From Planctomycetota bacterium (GTDB lineage: Bacteria; Planctomycetota; PLA2): 64,000 nt of DNA. Position numbers and translations under genes: made by a program. Positions within the stretch are counted from its first letter, which is position 1. Each line of letters opens with the position of its first letter. The stretch is from assembly GCA_021776735.1 (NCBI GenBank), contig JAJFFH010000029.1, forward strand, positions 85,676 through 149,675. The letters are read 5' to 3'. This document shows, piece by piece, positions 17,303 through 25,969 of the stretch. Under the pieces are notes generated by a model. That model did no database searches and was not told the DNA's origin. It worked only from the letters and a program-made list of their open reading frames with translations.

Positions 17303-17813
17303 CGAGCACCCCGAGATACGGCAGCGTCCGGTACTCCCCGTCATGGTCGAGCCCGTACCCGACGAGGAAACGGTCCGGCACGGTGAACCCGACGAAGTCG
17401 GCGTCGATCGCGACCTCGCGCCGCGACGGATTGTCGAGCAGGACGCACGACGCGACCTCCTCCGCTCCCCGCCCCCTCAACTCCTCCAGCACGGCAGCCA
17501 GCGTGTGCCCCGTATCGAGAATCGTATCGACCACGACCACGACGCGCCCGACCACATCGGCTTCCTCGAGCGCGCCAAGCTTCACGCGCCCGGTCGACGA
17601 CTGCCCTTCGTACGAACGCGCCCGAACAAACGAGAGCGCCGCGGGCTCCCCGACAACGCGCCCCAAATCGGCCAGAAAGACGGCGGCGCCCTTCAGGATC
17701 CCGAGCAGGGTCACGCGCTCTTTCGGCCAGCGTGCGCGGACGGACTGCCCCAAAAAAAGCACACGGACGGCGATGTCCTCGGCGGAGAAAAGGGCGTCGG
17801 CCACAAGCGCCAT
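17295..17813 (-). CDS. hpt: Hypoxanthine phosphoribosyltransferase
   Basis: The 172-residue protein from MALVADALFS has the PRPP-binding motif VVVVDTILDTGHTL (usually VEDIVDTG), the LLGILKGAAVFLADL region, and the C-terminal FLVGYGLDHDGEYRTLPYLG typical of purine phosphoribosyltransferases. It converts hypoxanthine or guanine plus PRPP to IMP or GMP. The start at 17813 was chosen over the upstream GC-rich extension. Near the N-terminus AEDIAVRVLFLG is encoded by a stretch matching the dispersed repeat exactly, in a position where the family also has an amphipathic helix. Confidence 0.93.
   Translation of the reverse strand: MALVADALFSAEDIAVRVLFLGQSVRARWPKERVTLLGILKGAAVFLADLGRVVGEPAALSFVRARSYEGQSSTGRVKLGALEEADVVGRVVVVVDTILDTGHTLAAVLEELRGRGAEEVASCVLLDNPSRREVAIDADFVGFTVPDRFLVGYGLDHDGEYRTLPYLGVLDG
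17763..17775 (-). repeat. Dispersed repeat match inside hpt
   Basis: ACGGACGGCGATG preceded by AGC at the family spacing. It encodes DIAVR in a conserved helix of hpt, so it may be coincidence rather than insertion. Confidence 0.5.
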
Positions 17814-17898
17814 GGCGGGAGTATACCGCGCCGTTCCCGCCCCCCGGCCCCCCTGATTTTTCCTGCTACACTTCCGCGCTTCAAGAGGAGGCATCTAA

Positions 17899-19632
17899 GT
17901 GAACCGCGCGAGATATCCCGAGCCGAAGCGGCCTGTCCCCAGCGATCTCGACATCGCGCAGGAGGCGGAAATCGATCCGATCCTGGCCGTGGCCGAGCGG
18001 ATCGGGCTTTCGATGGACGACCTGGATCTGCACGGGAAGTACAAGGCCAAGGTCCACCTGGATGTCCGCGAGAGATTCAAGGACCGCCCGCTGGGCAAGT
18101 ACATCGACGTCGCCGCGATCACCCCGACGCCTCTCGGCGAAGGCAAGACCACCACGACGATTGGTCTGGCGCAGGGGCTCGGACGCCTGGGGCACACCGT
18201 GTTCACCTGCATTCGGCAGCCGAGCATGGGCCCGACCTTCGGGATCAAGGGTGGCGCCGCCGGCGGCGGCTACAGCCAGGTCATCCCGATGGACGAGTTC
18301 AACCTCCATCTCACGGGCGACATCCATGCGATCGGGGTCGCGCACAACCTGCTCGGCGCAGCGATCGACAACCACATCCACCACGGCAACAAGCTCGACA
18401 TCAACCCGTTCTCGATCACCTGGCCGCGCGTGGTCGATCTCAACGACCGCGCCCTGCGCGACACCGTGATCGGTCTCGGCGGCAAAATCAACGGCTACCC
18501 GCGGCAAAACGGGTTCGACATCACCGTAGCGTCCGAGGTCATGGCGATTCTGGCCCTCGCGAACGACCTCAGGGATCTGCGCGAACGACTCGGCCGCATC
18601 AGCATCGGCACGAACCGCGCCGGCCAGTCGGTGACCGCCGAGGATCTCAAGGTTGCGGGCGCGATGGCCGCACTGCTGAAGGACGCGCTGATGCCGACGC
18701 TGCTCCAGACCCTGGAGCACACCCCGGCGCTCGTACACGCGGGACCGTTCGCAAATATCGCGCACGGCAACTCGAGCGTGATCGCCGACCAGATCGCGCT
18801 GCGCCTGGGCGACTACGTCGTCACCGAGTCGGGCTTCGGCGCCGACATCGGGATGGAAAAGTTCATGGACATCAAGTGCCGCGCGAGCGGGCTCACGCCC
18901 GACTGCGTGGTGCTGGTCGCCACGATCCGCGCGCTCAAGATGCATGGCGGCGCGGGCAAGGTCGTCGCCGGCAAGCCGCTGCCGCCCGAGCTCACCGAGG
19001 AGAACCTCGCGGCGCTGGAGGAAGGCGCGGCCAACCTCGTCGCCCACATCCGCATCGCGAAGCTCTTCGGCGTTCCGGTTGTCGTCGCCGTGAACCGCTT
19101 CACCAACGACACCGACCGCGAGGTCGAACTGCTCGAGCGCATTTCCATGGAAGCGGGCGCGGAAGCCGCGGTCATGACCAACCACTGGGCCGACGGCGGC
19201 GCGGGTGCGGTCGATCTCGCCAAGGCGGTCGCCGCCGCGTGCGAGCAGGACAAGAACTTCAAGTTCCTCTACGACCTCGACGTGCCGATCAAGGACAAGA
19301 TCGAGATCATCGCCACCAAGGTCTACGGCGCGGACGGCGTCGACTACGACGCGAAGGCCAACAGGCAGATCAAGCTGTACGACGAGCTCGGCTACTCGAA
19401 CCTGCCGATCTGCATGGCCAAGACCCACCTCTCGCTGTCGCACTCCCCGAAGCTGAAAAACGTTCCCAAGAACTGGCGCTTGCCCATCCGCGAAATCCGC
19501 GCGAGCGTGGGCGCGGGCTTTCTCTACCCGCTGTGCGGCACGATGCGCACGATGCCGGGGCTGCCGTCAAAGCCGGCGTTTGAGAACGTGGACATTGATA
19601 CGGCTACAGGGCGGGTGATCGGGCTCTTTTAG
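17899..19632 (+). CDS. fhs: Formate-tetrahydrofolate ligase
   Basis: A GTG start with AGAGGAGG upstream gives a 577-residue protein. Conserved features are PTPLGEGKTTTTIGLAQGL (ATP site), GPTFGIKGGAAGGGYSQV, and the late MAKTHLSLSHSPKLKN and GAGFLYPLCGTMRTMPGLP. The enzyme makes 10-formyl-THF from formate, THF and ATP, feeding purine synthesis or one-carbon assimilation. folD, the next enzyme of the pathway, lies about 6.4 kb downstream on the same strand, separated by an unrelated block of genes. Confidence 0.98.
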   Translation: MNRARYPEPKRPVPSDLDIAQEAEIDPILAVAERIGLSMDDLDLHGKYKAKVHLDVRERFKDRPLGKYIDVAAITPTPLGEGKTTTTIGLAQGLGRLGHTVFTCIRQPSMGPTFGIKGGAAGGGYSQVIPMDEFNLHLTGDIHAIGVAHNLLGAAIDNHIHHGNKLDINPFSITWPRVVDLNDRALRDTVIGLGGKINGYPRQNGFDITVASEVMAILALANDLRDLRERLGRISIGTNRAGQSVTAEDLKVAGAMAALLKDALMPTLLQTLEHTPALVHAGPFANIAHGNSSVIADQIALRLGDYVVTESGFGADIGMEKFMDIKCRASGLTPDCVVLVATIRALKMHGGAGKVVAGKPLPPELTEENLAALEEGAANLVAHIRIAKLFGVPVVVAVNRFTNDTDREVELLERISMEAGAEAAVMTNHWADGGAGAVDLAKAVAAACEQDKNFKFLYDLDVPIKDKIEIIATKVYGADGVDYDAKANRQIKLYDELGYSNLPICMAKTHLSLSHSPKLKNVPKNWRLPIREIRASVGAGFLYPLCGTMRTMPGLPSKPAFENVDIDTATGRVIGLF

Positions 19633-19633
19633 C

Positions 19634-19656
19634 AAAAACCGCCTGCGGCGCTTTTC
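19634..19656. terminator. A/T-flanked hairpin after fhs (shared with 45239)
   Basis: AAAA-C-CGCC, loop TGC, then GGCG-C-TTTT form a symmetric hairpin usable as a terminator in either direction, 2 nt after the fhs stop. The same hairpin in reverse orientation recurs at 45239-45263, so it is also a dispersed element. Confidence 0.6.
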
Positions 19657-19794
19657 GTTAGGTTCCAGCGCCCGGGTGGCCCCGGGCTGTTCGCACGCAC
19701 GGGAGCGGGATCTGACGCGCCCAGTCTTTTTTCCCAAGAGTGCATGCGGTTCCCGTGGTCTTTGTAGGACGCAGAGACACGAAGGAGACACGGC

Positions 19795-20457
19795 ATGGAC
19801 GACGAACAAAGACTCATCGGTCTTCTGGCGCAGCGGCGGGAGCTAACGGACAGCGGAGAGCCAACCGGCGAGATCGACCGGGAGATCATCGCGATTGCGG
19901 ATCCAGTGATTCGACGGGAAGTTCTGCCTCGATTCTCCGCCGTGCGGCGCGGGACCACGCCGGTCCAGACCGGCGGGAACCTCGAGCATAGTTTCCGGCC
20001 CTCGGAGCTGGCCAACGAGTTCTTTGCCCGCGTTCTGCAGCGCGGCCCCGCCCACGATCCGTTCTGGAAGGCCAGCACCTCCAGGGAACTCATCCTTTGG
20101 ACGTCGAAGGTGATCGGCCGGATGATCGTGGATCGCTTCCGAAAAGCGACACAGCGCTCGGAACTCAGCCGGGAGGACGGCCACCTCGCGGAATTCGTAC
20201 GGCGGCGCCAGGCACGGCTTGCCACGGAGTGCCCGGACTTGCTCCTCGTGGATGTCGCCCCCATCCTTAATGAATGGACCGCCAAGGGCGGACGACCCGC
20301 TCAACGGGCACTCGTGTTCGAACTCCGGTTCGTGGGCGGCTACTACGACCGCTCCGAGGCCGCTGCTGTGATGCAGATCCCGCTGGAGTTGCACGACGAA
20401 CTGCTCCGGGAAGCCAAGGAGTACCTTCGGCGGCGCCTCGGAGGAGGCAAGTCGTGA
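19795..20457 (+). CDS. ECF-like sigma factor paired with kinase
   Basis: The 220-residue protein resembles planctomycete ECF-type sigma factors. SELANEFFARVL and SRELILWTSKVIGRMIVDRFRKATQR fit region 2, and QRALVFELRFVGGYYDRSEAAAVMQIPLELHDELLREAKEYLRRRL fits region 4. Both regions are divergent, so the call is moderate. It ends in GGAGGAGGCAA, which serves as ribosome-binding site for the next gene, and overlaps it (GTGA). Sigma factor-Ser/Thr kinase pairs are a known planctomycete arrangement in which the kinase controls the sigma factor; that role is inferred here. Confidence 0.65.
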   Translation: MDDEQRLIGLLAQRRELTDSGEPTGEIDREIIAIADPVIRREVLPRFSAVRRGTTPVQTGGNLEHSFRPSELANEFFARVLQRGPAHDPFWKASTSRELILWTSKVIGRMIVDRFRKATQRSELSREDGHLAEFVRRRQARLATECPDLLLVDVAPILNEWTAKGGRPAQRALVFELRFVGGYYDRSEAAAVMQIPLELHDELLREAKEYLRRRLGGGKS

Positions 20458-23400
20458 GCGACAAATCGACGCCTGAATCGAATCGTCCGGAGCCGATCGG
20501 CCATGGATGGGAGGCGCCGGGCACGAAACTCCACGACGCCACGCTCCGGCGCATCATCGAGGCCGGATATCAGCTCGGCGACGAACTCGCCAATGGAGGA
20601 CAGGCGGTCATCCACGAGGTGACCGATCAACGCACCGGCGGGATCGCGGTCGCCAAGATCTACAAACGCCAAGATCCCGGAACAGTGCGTCGCGCCGACC
20701 ACGAAGCCAAGATTCTCCACTCGACGCGTATGCCCAAAGGCCTGGCCCCCGCCTACGAATTCGTGTCGCTGCCGGAATCGACAGACGACGGCCAGCCGTT
20801 TCTTGTCATGGACAAGGCTTGCGGTCGCCCATTGCACGTTGTGGCAGCCGATCAGCGTGACGACTCGTTGGCTATCGCCACACAGTTTCTTTCCGCCGTC
20901 GCGACGCTTCACCGGATCGACATCCTCCATCGTGATCTCAGCTGCAGCAACGTCTACTGGGACAGCGCCGCCGGCATCACGATTCTGGACTTCGGCTCCG
21001 CGAGCGTCGTGCAGACGGTCCGGTCGGGCCCCGCAGAGCGCCCTGCGTCGAGTCACGCCGTGCAAGGAGGGGCTCGGCTTGCGCCGGACGACGGCCGATA
21101 CGATCTCCGCGGTGCCGCCGCGGTCATTTATCAGATGTTCACGGGACGGCCTGTGGGCAACGATCCCGTCTGCGACCCGAAGGATCAGCGCGCGCATGCT
21201 TGGCTTGCTGCGCTAGCGTCCGCGAACGTCGATTCGGCATTCGCAACCGAAATCGTCAATAGCCTCATTCATCCCGCCCGCGATGTAGAACCGTTGCCCC
21301 TCTCACCGAGTCCCGTGCAGACCCTTTTGGAGACCTCGAGGAACGCTGTTCTGCGCGCGCCAAACATCCTGGCGAAAGCACACCGAGATCGCGCGCCAGT
21401 CACGCGTTGGGCTCAGGAAATCGAATGTCCTCGGACCGTCCTCAAGCTGCTGCGTCTAGACGACACGCGAGTGGTTGCCGGCACAACCGGATCATTGGCC
21501 GCGCTCGATCTCCACACAGGGAAGCTCGTTGAGGAGGCAACAGAGGGCCCTGAAGGCGCAATCATCACACTGGAACGTATCGCCGACGATCAGTTGGTGA
21601 CCGTCTGCGAGAAGGGACTCGTCACGCGGTGGCATCTTCCAACCCTTCGCCGGATCGGCACGCCCGCTTCGCTCCTTGCCACACGCGAACCGGGTCACGG
21701 TTTCGTTCCGGGCAGTGCCATTACCACTGCCCAACTGTCGTCCGACAAGGACTCGATCATCTGCCTTCACGGAGGCCATGTCTGGCTCTGGTGCTTGCGC
21801 GAGGACCGCCGCATGACGGAGCCGTTGTACGTGGGCCGGAAGCACCGGGCGCCGAAGCAATACAAGGATCGAGCGGTCGGAGCGATTGCACCGGTCGGCC
21901 GGGACCTCGTCGCGGTGGCTACGCGCAACCAATACGGACTGTTCGTCGATACGCGGATCGACCTGTGGGATACTCGCACGGGAAAGAGAATTCGCGAAGG
22001 GACGGTCCAGTCCGACTGTGGAATCGGAGCGCTACAGTCCTTTGACGGCTTCCGCAAGCTCTTGTCCTTTGGAGGTCGCATCGAAGTTTGGGATGTCAGC
22101 ACTTGCACACCCCGCGGGGCACCGCTCGCCCCCGACTTTGGGTTCGACTTCGTCTCCGACTCCGCCTCACCGGTGATCAGATGCTACGGGAATCTCGCCG
22201 TCGTCTCCGACGACGGGCGTCGGCTTCTCACAGCGAGCCACGCGAGAACGCTTCAACGATGGGATCTGGAACTTGGTCAGCCACGCGGTCGTCCTGTCTT
22301 CTGCGCCCACGATGTCGAGATCACCGACATGGTCGAGCTCGACGACCGTCACGCGTTGACCGCGTCGCTGGACGGCACGCTGAAGGTCTGGGATCTCGAC
22401 TGCGGTCGATCGCTCAGCGAGCCGAACAAAGTCGGTCACCTCGGCCAACACGACTCCGCGCCGATCGCAGTTGAGGTGCTTGGGCATACGACAAGGGCGG
22501 TCGTGACGCTTTCGCGATATCAGCATCAGATTTGGGATCTGGAGCGCGAGGAACCGCTCGGCAGCCCGGTCACAGCCGCGTGTCCATACGATGGTCACCT
22601 GTCGATACTCGACGAGCGCCAAGCGATCATCGTCGGCAGCCCGCTCGGGATCATGGACATCGGAACAGGTACGCTCAAGAGCACGTCATTTGGTCAGGGA
22701 GTCCCAGTCCTTACAGCAACCGCGTTGAGGAGATCGGGCCGTCTCGCGACCGCCTGCCATCACTATCTGCGGCTGTGGGATATCGACCAGGGGCGTCAGG
22801 TCGGCAAGCCGGTGCACCTCTGCCCGAATGGGCGACCTGGCGGCGAACCCAGGGTCATACTAGCTCTCTCACCGGACGAGACTAGGGTTATCAGCGCATG
22901 CCGCGACCATGTTCGGGTCTGGCGCGCAAACGATCTGGGGCTGATTCATGACCTTAGACTTTCGCCCGTCGGTCCCTGTGACGACTCTCGTCCAATCGGT
23001 GGGCTCGCGACCCTGCCGGACAATCGCCATGTCGTCGTTGCGCACGACGACGGGTCGCTCCGCGTCATCGACTTCGTGCAAGGTGCTCCGGTCGGCGATC
23101 CGATTCTGTTGCCGGAGAGCGCCCGTCCGAGTCAACAATTCTACGGACTACGCGATGTCGTCACATTCGACGATGGTCGCCGGGCCGCGTGCCGCGTCTA
23201 CCTTGACAAGGACATCTACCTGTTCGATCTCGTCGAAGGACGATTCCTTGAGCGCCTGACCGGACATCGGGGGGAGGTGATCGACTTGAAGGCGACATCC
23301 ATCCGTGGCGTGTCGCGATTGATCACGATCTCCAAAGACCGCACCGCCCGCGTCTGGGATGTCAAACCGTGGCTCGCGCCGGAGGGCCAGCTTGCTGTAT

Positions 23401-23558
23401 CTCGGCTGCCAGAGTCTGGAACGGAAGAGAAGCGGATTGCGCGGCTCGACTCGGAACCGGATCAACGCGCGAAGCCTGCGGCGTCCGGAACATCAGACGC
23501 CATCGGGTGTTGGGTTTGGATCATCATCGCGGCCATCGCTTACGCGTTCTTCCGATGA
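20454..23558 (+). CDS. Ser/Thr protein kinase with WD40 repeats and C-terminal anchor
   Basis: The GTG at 20454 overlaps the sigma factor stop and gives 1034 residues. The kinase domain (about 35-330) has IAVAKIYK (ATP-binding Lys), HRDLSCSNVYW (catalytic loop) and ITILDFGSASVV (DFG). Its glycine loop is weak (LANGGQAVIHEV) and no clear APE motif follows DFG. Residues about 350-1000 are WD40 repeats (KVWDLDCGRS, LRLWDIDQGRQVG, ARVWDVKPW). The chain ends in one membrane helix, GCWVWIIIAAIAYAFF. The polarity suggests a cytoplasmic kinase and propeller tethered by a tail anchor. The partner sigma factor is its likely target. Confidence 0.88.
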   Translation: MSDKSTPESNRPEPIGHGWEAPGTKLHDATLRRIIEAGYQLGDELANGGQAVIHEVTDQRTGGIAVAKIYKRQDPGTVRRADHEAKILHSTRMPKGLAPAYEFVSLPESTDDGQPFLVMDKACGRPLHVVAADQRDDSLAIATQFLSAVATLHRIDILHRDLSCSNVYWDSAAGITILDFGSASVVQTVRSGPAERPASSHAVQGGARLAPDDGRYDLRGAAAVIYQMFTGRPVGNDPVCDPKDQRAHAWLAALASANVDSAFATEIVNSLIHPARDVEPLPLSPSPVQTLLETSRNAVLRAPNILAKAHRDRAPVTRWAQEIECPRTVLKLLRLDDTRVVAGTTGSLAALDLHTGKLVEEATEGPEGAIITLERIADDQLVTVCEKGLVTRWHLPTLRRIGTPASLLATREPGHGFVPGSAITTAQLSSDKDSIICLHGGHVWLWCLREDRRMTEPLYVGRKHRAPKQYKDRAVGAIAPVGRDLVAVATRNQYGLFVDTRIDLWDTRTGKRIREGTVQSDCGIGALQSFDGFRKLLSFGGRIEVWDVSTCTPRGAPLAPDFGFDFVSDSASPVIRCYGNLAVVSDDGRRLLTASHARTLQRWDLELGQPRGRPVFCAHDVEITDMVELDDRHALTASLDGTLKVWDLDCGRSLSEPNKVGHLGQHDSAPIAVEVLGHTTRAVVTLSRYQHQIWDLEREEPLGSPVTAACPYDGHLSILDERQAIIVGSPLGIMDIGTGTLKSTSFGQGVPVLTATALRRSGRLATACHHYLRLWDIDQGRQVGKPVHLCPNGRPGGEPRVILALSPDETRVISACRDHVRVWRANDLGLIHDLRLSPVGPCDDSRPIGGLATLPDNRHVVVAHDDGSLRVIDFVQGAPVGDPILLPESARPSQQFYGLRDVVTFDDGRRAACRVYLDKDIYLFDLVEGRFLERLTGHRGEVIDLKATSIRGVSRLITISKDRTARVWDVKPWLAPEGQLAVSRLPESGTEEKRIARLDSEPDQRAKPAASGTSDAIGCWVWIIIAAIAYAFFR

Positions 23559-23600
23559 GACCAAGAGAACAATTCACGCCAGACTCACCCAGGAGAGGAC

Positions 23601-24095
23601 ATGGACAACGAAACAAAGCTGCTGACAGTGAGCCCGTCGATGTTCCGAAACCACCCGCTCCGGTTCAGCCTGATTCTTGCGGCCGTTGTGCTCGGAATCT
23701 ACATCTACCTTGAGCGCGACCAGCTGAACGCCTCCTGGAAGATCGGAATCCCAGAGGAGGCCCTTCCGATCCCCGGCCTCTTGATCGCCGGCCTCGCGGC
23801 GCTCAAGCTCCTGGTTTGGTGGATCCGGTCCGCCACGACGCGCTTAGTCGTGACCACCAAGCAGATCGTTCGGCACGAGGGAATCCTCGCACGGTACATG
23901 GTGCAGATGCGGCACGAAAACGTCCAAAACATCTATGTCAAGCAGACGATTCTCCAGCGACTCATGAACTGCGGAATCGTGGGCTTTTCGAGTTCGGGCC
24001 AAGCCGATGTGGAGATCGTCGTGGAAGGGATCCCGGATCCGAAACGCATCGCCGCAAAGATCCAAGAGATCCTGGATGGCAGGCAGCGCGGATAG
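23601..24095 (+). CDS. Bacterial PH-domain (DUF304/YdbS-like) membrane protein
   Basis: An AGGAGAGG site precedes MDNETKLLTVSPSMF. The 164-residue protein has two membrane segments (FSLILAAVVLGIYIYL and IPGLLIAGLAALKLLVWWI), then the bacterial PH domain motif TTRLVVTTKQIVRHEGILARYMVQMRHENVQNIYVKQTILQRLMNCG, typical of DUF304/YdbS proteins. The function of the family is membrane-associated but undefined. It follows the WD40 kinase by 42 nt on the same strand and may belong to the same module. Confidence 0.88.
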   Translation: MDNETKLLTVSPSMFRNHPLRFSLILAAVVLGIYIYLERDQLNASWKIGIPEEALPIPGLLIAGLAALKLLVWWIRSATTRLVVTTKQIVRHEGILARYMVQMRHENVQNIYVKQTILQRLMNCGIVGFSSSGQADVEIVVEGIPDPKRIAAKIQEILDGRQRG

Positions 24096-24398
24096 CCCGC
24101 GCCCCCCGCACTGCACGATCCCCCACGTCCCTGCTTGATCGCACATGCGGCCGCCTTGTCGAAAGGCCCGAATGCTTCGCGGGGTGAAACCCCGACCCGA
24201 TCGAAGATCTCGTGCCATCGATCGCGCTCGCGACCGGCAACGGCCTGGTCTTGAAACTTGAATTCTCCATCCGAGTTTCCCAAGAACACTGCGCTCGCGC
24301 GTTGACCCTGTGAAGAGCGGGCCGACCGGCCGAACAGTCGCACTTCGTAGCCAGAGGCCGCAGCGGCCACACCACGAAAACAGAAAGCGAGTAGCCCC
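24096..24398. other. 303-nt stretch without a gene
   Basis: No ORF here has a coding look on either strand; the minus-strand ORF crossing it (23844-25010) is a shadow of flanking genes. I see no tRNA, intrinsic terminator or dispersed-repeat copy. Confidence 0.6.
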
Positions 24399-24659
24399 AT
24401 GACCCCCGAACGCTTTGGACAAGTCACCTTTGTTGTCGTCGGCATCCTCGGCATTCCCACCGGTGCCTACTTTGCGGGCAAGGCCGCCGCGGTACTCCTC
24501 GCGCCGTTCTTGGTGTCGCTGGCCCACAATCACCTTGGCTGGACCCTCTCCGCAAACGCGGCGGGGCTCGTCCACTTCGGAATCGGAGCCGCAGTGTTTC
24601 TCTGGATCGTCGCGATGGGCGTGGGGGCTTGCAGCGCGCTCTGGGATTGGCTCTTCTAG
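24399..24659 (+). CDS. Small two-helix membrane protein, unknown
   Basis: The 86-residue ORF MTPERFGQVTFVVV encodes two or three hydrophobic stretches (VTFVVVGILGIPTGAYFAG, AAVLLAPFLVSLA, FGIGAAVFLWIVAMGVGACSA) and little else. I recognise no family. A membrane pattern consistent along its whole length and high third-position GC support a real gene. There is only a weak ribosome-binding sequence. It lies between the PH-domain gene and the ERCC4 nuclease on the same strand. Confidence 0.6.
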   Translation: MTPERFGQVTFVVVGILGIPTGAYFAGKAAAVLLAPFLVSLAHNHLGWTLSANAAGLVHFGIGAAVFLWIVAMGVGACSALWDWLF

Positions 24660-24716
24660 GAAACGGTGACGAGATCCAACGCGCCCCGTGTCGGAGGGCG
24701 CCGGATACTTTGAAGT

Positions 24717-25403
24717 GTGAACTTCGAGCCGGTTCGGATCCTTGTTGATCGGCGCGAGCAGAGCGGTGCGCTCTATCGCGCGCTGACTGTTCGCGATGAT
24801 GTCGCGCTCTCGATTGGGACGCTTGACGCGGGCGACTATCTGGTTGAGGACCGGGTCACGATCGAACGGAAAACCGTCAACGACTTTCGCGGCACGCTGG
24901 GTGATGGCCGCCTCTTTCGGCAAGCGGCGTTCCTCAAGGCGAATGCGCCACGCCCGCTCTTTCTGATCGAGGGGGCCGGACTCTCGCATGTCGCGGCCTC
25001 GATGTATCAAGGCGTTCGCGGCGCGCTCGTTTCATTGTCCGTGATGTGGTATCTCCCGGTCCTGTGGGCTCTCAGCGCCGACGAGGGTGCAGACATCCTC
25101 GTCACCATCGGCCGGCAATGGTTCGCCGACAACCGTGAAAAGTGGCTGGGACCGCCCCGCGCGCCGCGCCGCCAAATGAGCCCGGCCCAGAGCATGCTCT
25201 GCTGCATCGAGGGCCTCGGTCCCCGGGCCGCGAACGATCTGCTCAACCACTTCGGCTCGATGCGAGCCATCGCCCAAGCCACGTCACGCGACCTGGTCCA
25301 GGTCCACGGCATCGGCCCGGTGCTCAGCAAGCGAATTCAAGCCACCCTCGGCTCTCATGGGCTCATTCCTCCTACTAATCAAGATCCGCAAAGCGGATCT
25401 TGA
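24717..25403 (+). CDS. ERCC4/XPF-type nuclease with helix-hairpin-helix
   Basis: A GTG start gives 228 residues. The ERCC4 nuclease core (about 5-135) has ILVDRREQSG, DAGDYLVEDRVTIERKTVNDF (the V/I-ERK-x3-D active site of XPF/Mus81/Hef nucleases) and FLIEG. A tandem helix-hairpin-helix DNA-binding part follows (CCIEGLGPRAANDLLNHFGSMRAIAQA and LVQVHGIGPVLSKRIQATL). Such enzymes cut branched DNA near junctions. In bacteria this stand-alone form is sporadic, which suggests transfer or a phage link (inference). A 12-bp hairpin overlaps its stop codon. Confidence 0.9.
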   Translation: MNFEPVRILVDRREQSGALYRALTVRDDVALSIGTLDAGDYLVEDRVTIERKTVNDFRGTLGDGRLFRQAAFLKANAPRPLFLIEGAGLSHVAASMYQGVRGALVSLSVMWYLPVLWALSADEGADILVTIGRQWFADNREKWLGPPRAPRRQMSPAQSMLCCIEGLGPRAANDLLNHFGSMRAIAQATSRDLVQVHGIGPVLSKRIQATLGSHGLIPPTNQDPQSGS

Positions 25404-25404
25404 T
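25378..25404. terminator. Strong hairpin overlapping ERCC4 stop codon
   Basis: ATCAAGATCCGC pairs perfectly with GCGGATCTTGAT around an AAA loop, a 12-bp stem containing the gene's TGA. No T-tract follows; instead the dispersed repeat begins 3 nt later. It may end or stabilise the transcript. Confidence 0.5.
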
Positions 25405-25407
25405 AGA

Positions 25408-25420
25408 CATCGCCGTCCGT
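25408..25420 (+). repeat. Dispersed repeat copy, intergenic
   Basis: Exact CATCGCCGTCCGT followed by ACGCTTCCCC, immediately after the 25378 hairpin. It lies between the ERCC4 and cNMP-domain genes. Confidence 0.85.
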
Positions 25421-25510
25421 ACGCTTCCCCAAAACACGCGCCCCACGTAGATCGTGCGCCTTCGGCACACCGCGTGCATTCCGCCGCAGGTCTTACGGAA
25501 AAGGTGCAAA

Positions 25511-25969
25511 ATGGTTCCCAGCGAGACTCTGTCCGAGATTCCCTTTTTTGGTCGGTTGAAGGCCAACGAGCGGTCGCTGCTGTCGCCGCTCTCAACGCGC
25601 CGGCGCTACCGTGCCGGCGATGTCATCTTCGGCCTCGGCGAGGAGCCGCGCGCGTTGCGAGTGCTCGTCTCCGGACTCGTGTCGTTTCGCGACGAGGAGT
25701 CCGCGTTCGGCGCCGCCCGGGACGGCGACATCTTCGGCATCGGCTCCATCGTCGGGCAGGACGCGATCTATCCGCACAGCGCCGTCGCACTCGAGGACTG
25801 CGAAGTCATCGAAGTCGACGCGGCGCGTCTGCTCACGCTCTGCGAGGCCATGCCGGTGCTCGGCGTCCGCGTCCTGCATCGGTTCGCAACCGTCTTGTCG
25901 CAGCGTCTATCCGCCGCGCGCCAGCAGTTGCGCAGCCGTCTCGCCCCCGGCACGATCACCCACGGTTAA
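25511..25969 (+). CDS. Stand-alone cyclic nucleotide-binding-domain protein
   Basis: The 152-residue protein from MVPSETLSEIPFF is a cNMP-binding fold alone: RYRAGDVIFGLGEEPRALRVLVSGLVSF, DGDIFGIGSIVG and DCEVIEVDAARLLTLCEAMP. It lacks the C-terminal helix-turn-helix of Crp/Fnr regulators, so it would act through partners rather than by binding DNA. The Arg that contacts the cyclic phosphate in Crp is not evident (IVGQDAIYPHSAV), so ligand binding is doubtful. The start follows AAGGTG. It sits between the ERCC4 nuclease and folD. Confidence 0.82.
   Translation: MVPSETLSEIPFFGRLKANERSLLSPLSTRRRYRAGDVIFGLGEEPRALRVLVSGLVSFRDEESAFGAARDGDIFGIGSIVGQDAIYPHSAVALEDCEVIEVDAARLLTLCEAMPVLGVRVLHRFATVLSQRLSAARQQLRSRLAPGTITHG

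Noticed and set aside
17343-19583. 746-aa plus-strand ORF overlapping hpt and fhs
   Set aside because: It is an out-of-frame shadow of fhs on the same strand; Arg/Pro/Gly-rich with no domain pattern.
23844-25010. 388-aa minus-strand ORF across the 24.1-24.4 kb gap
   Set aside because: Antisense to three genes with better evidence and with no conserved motif.
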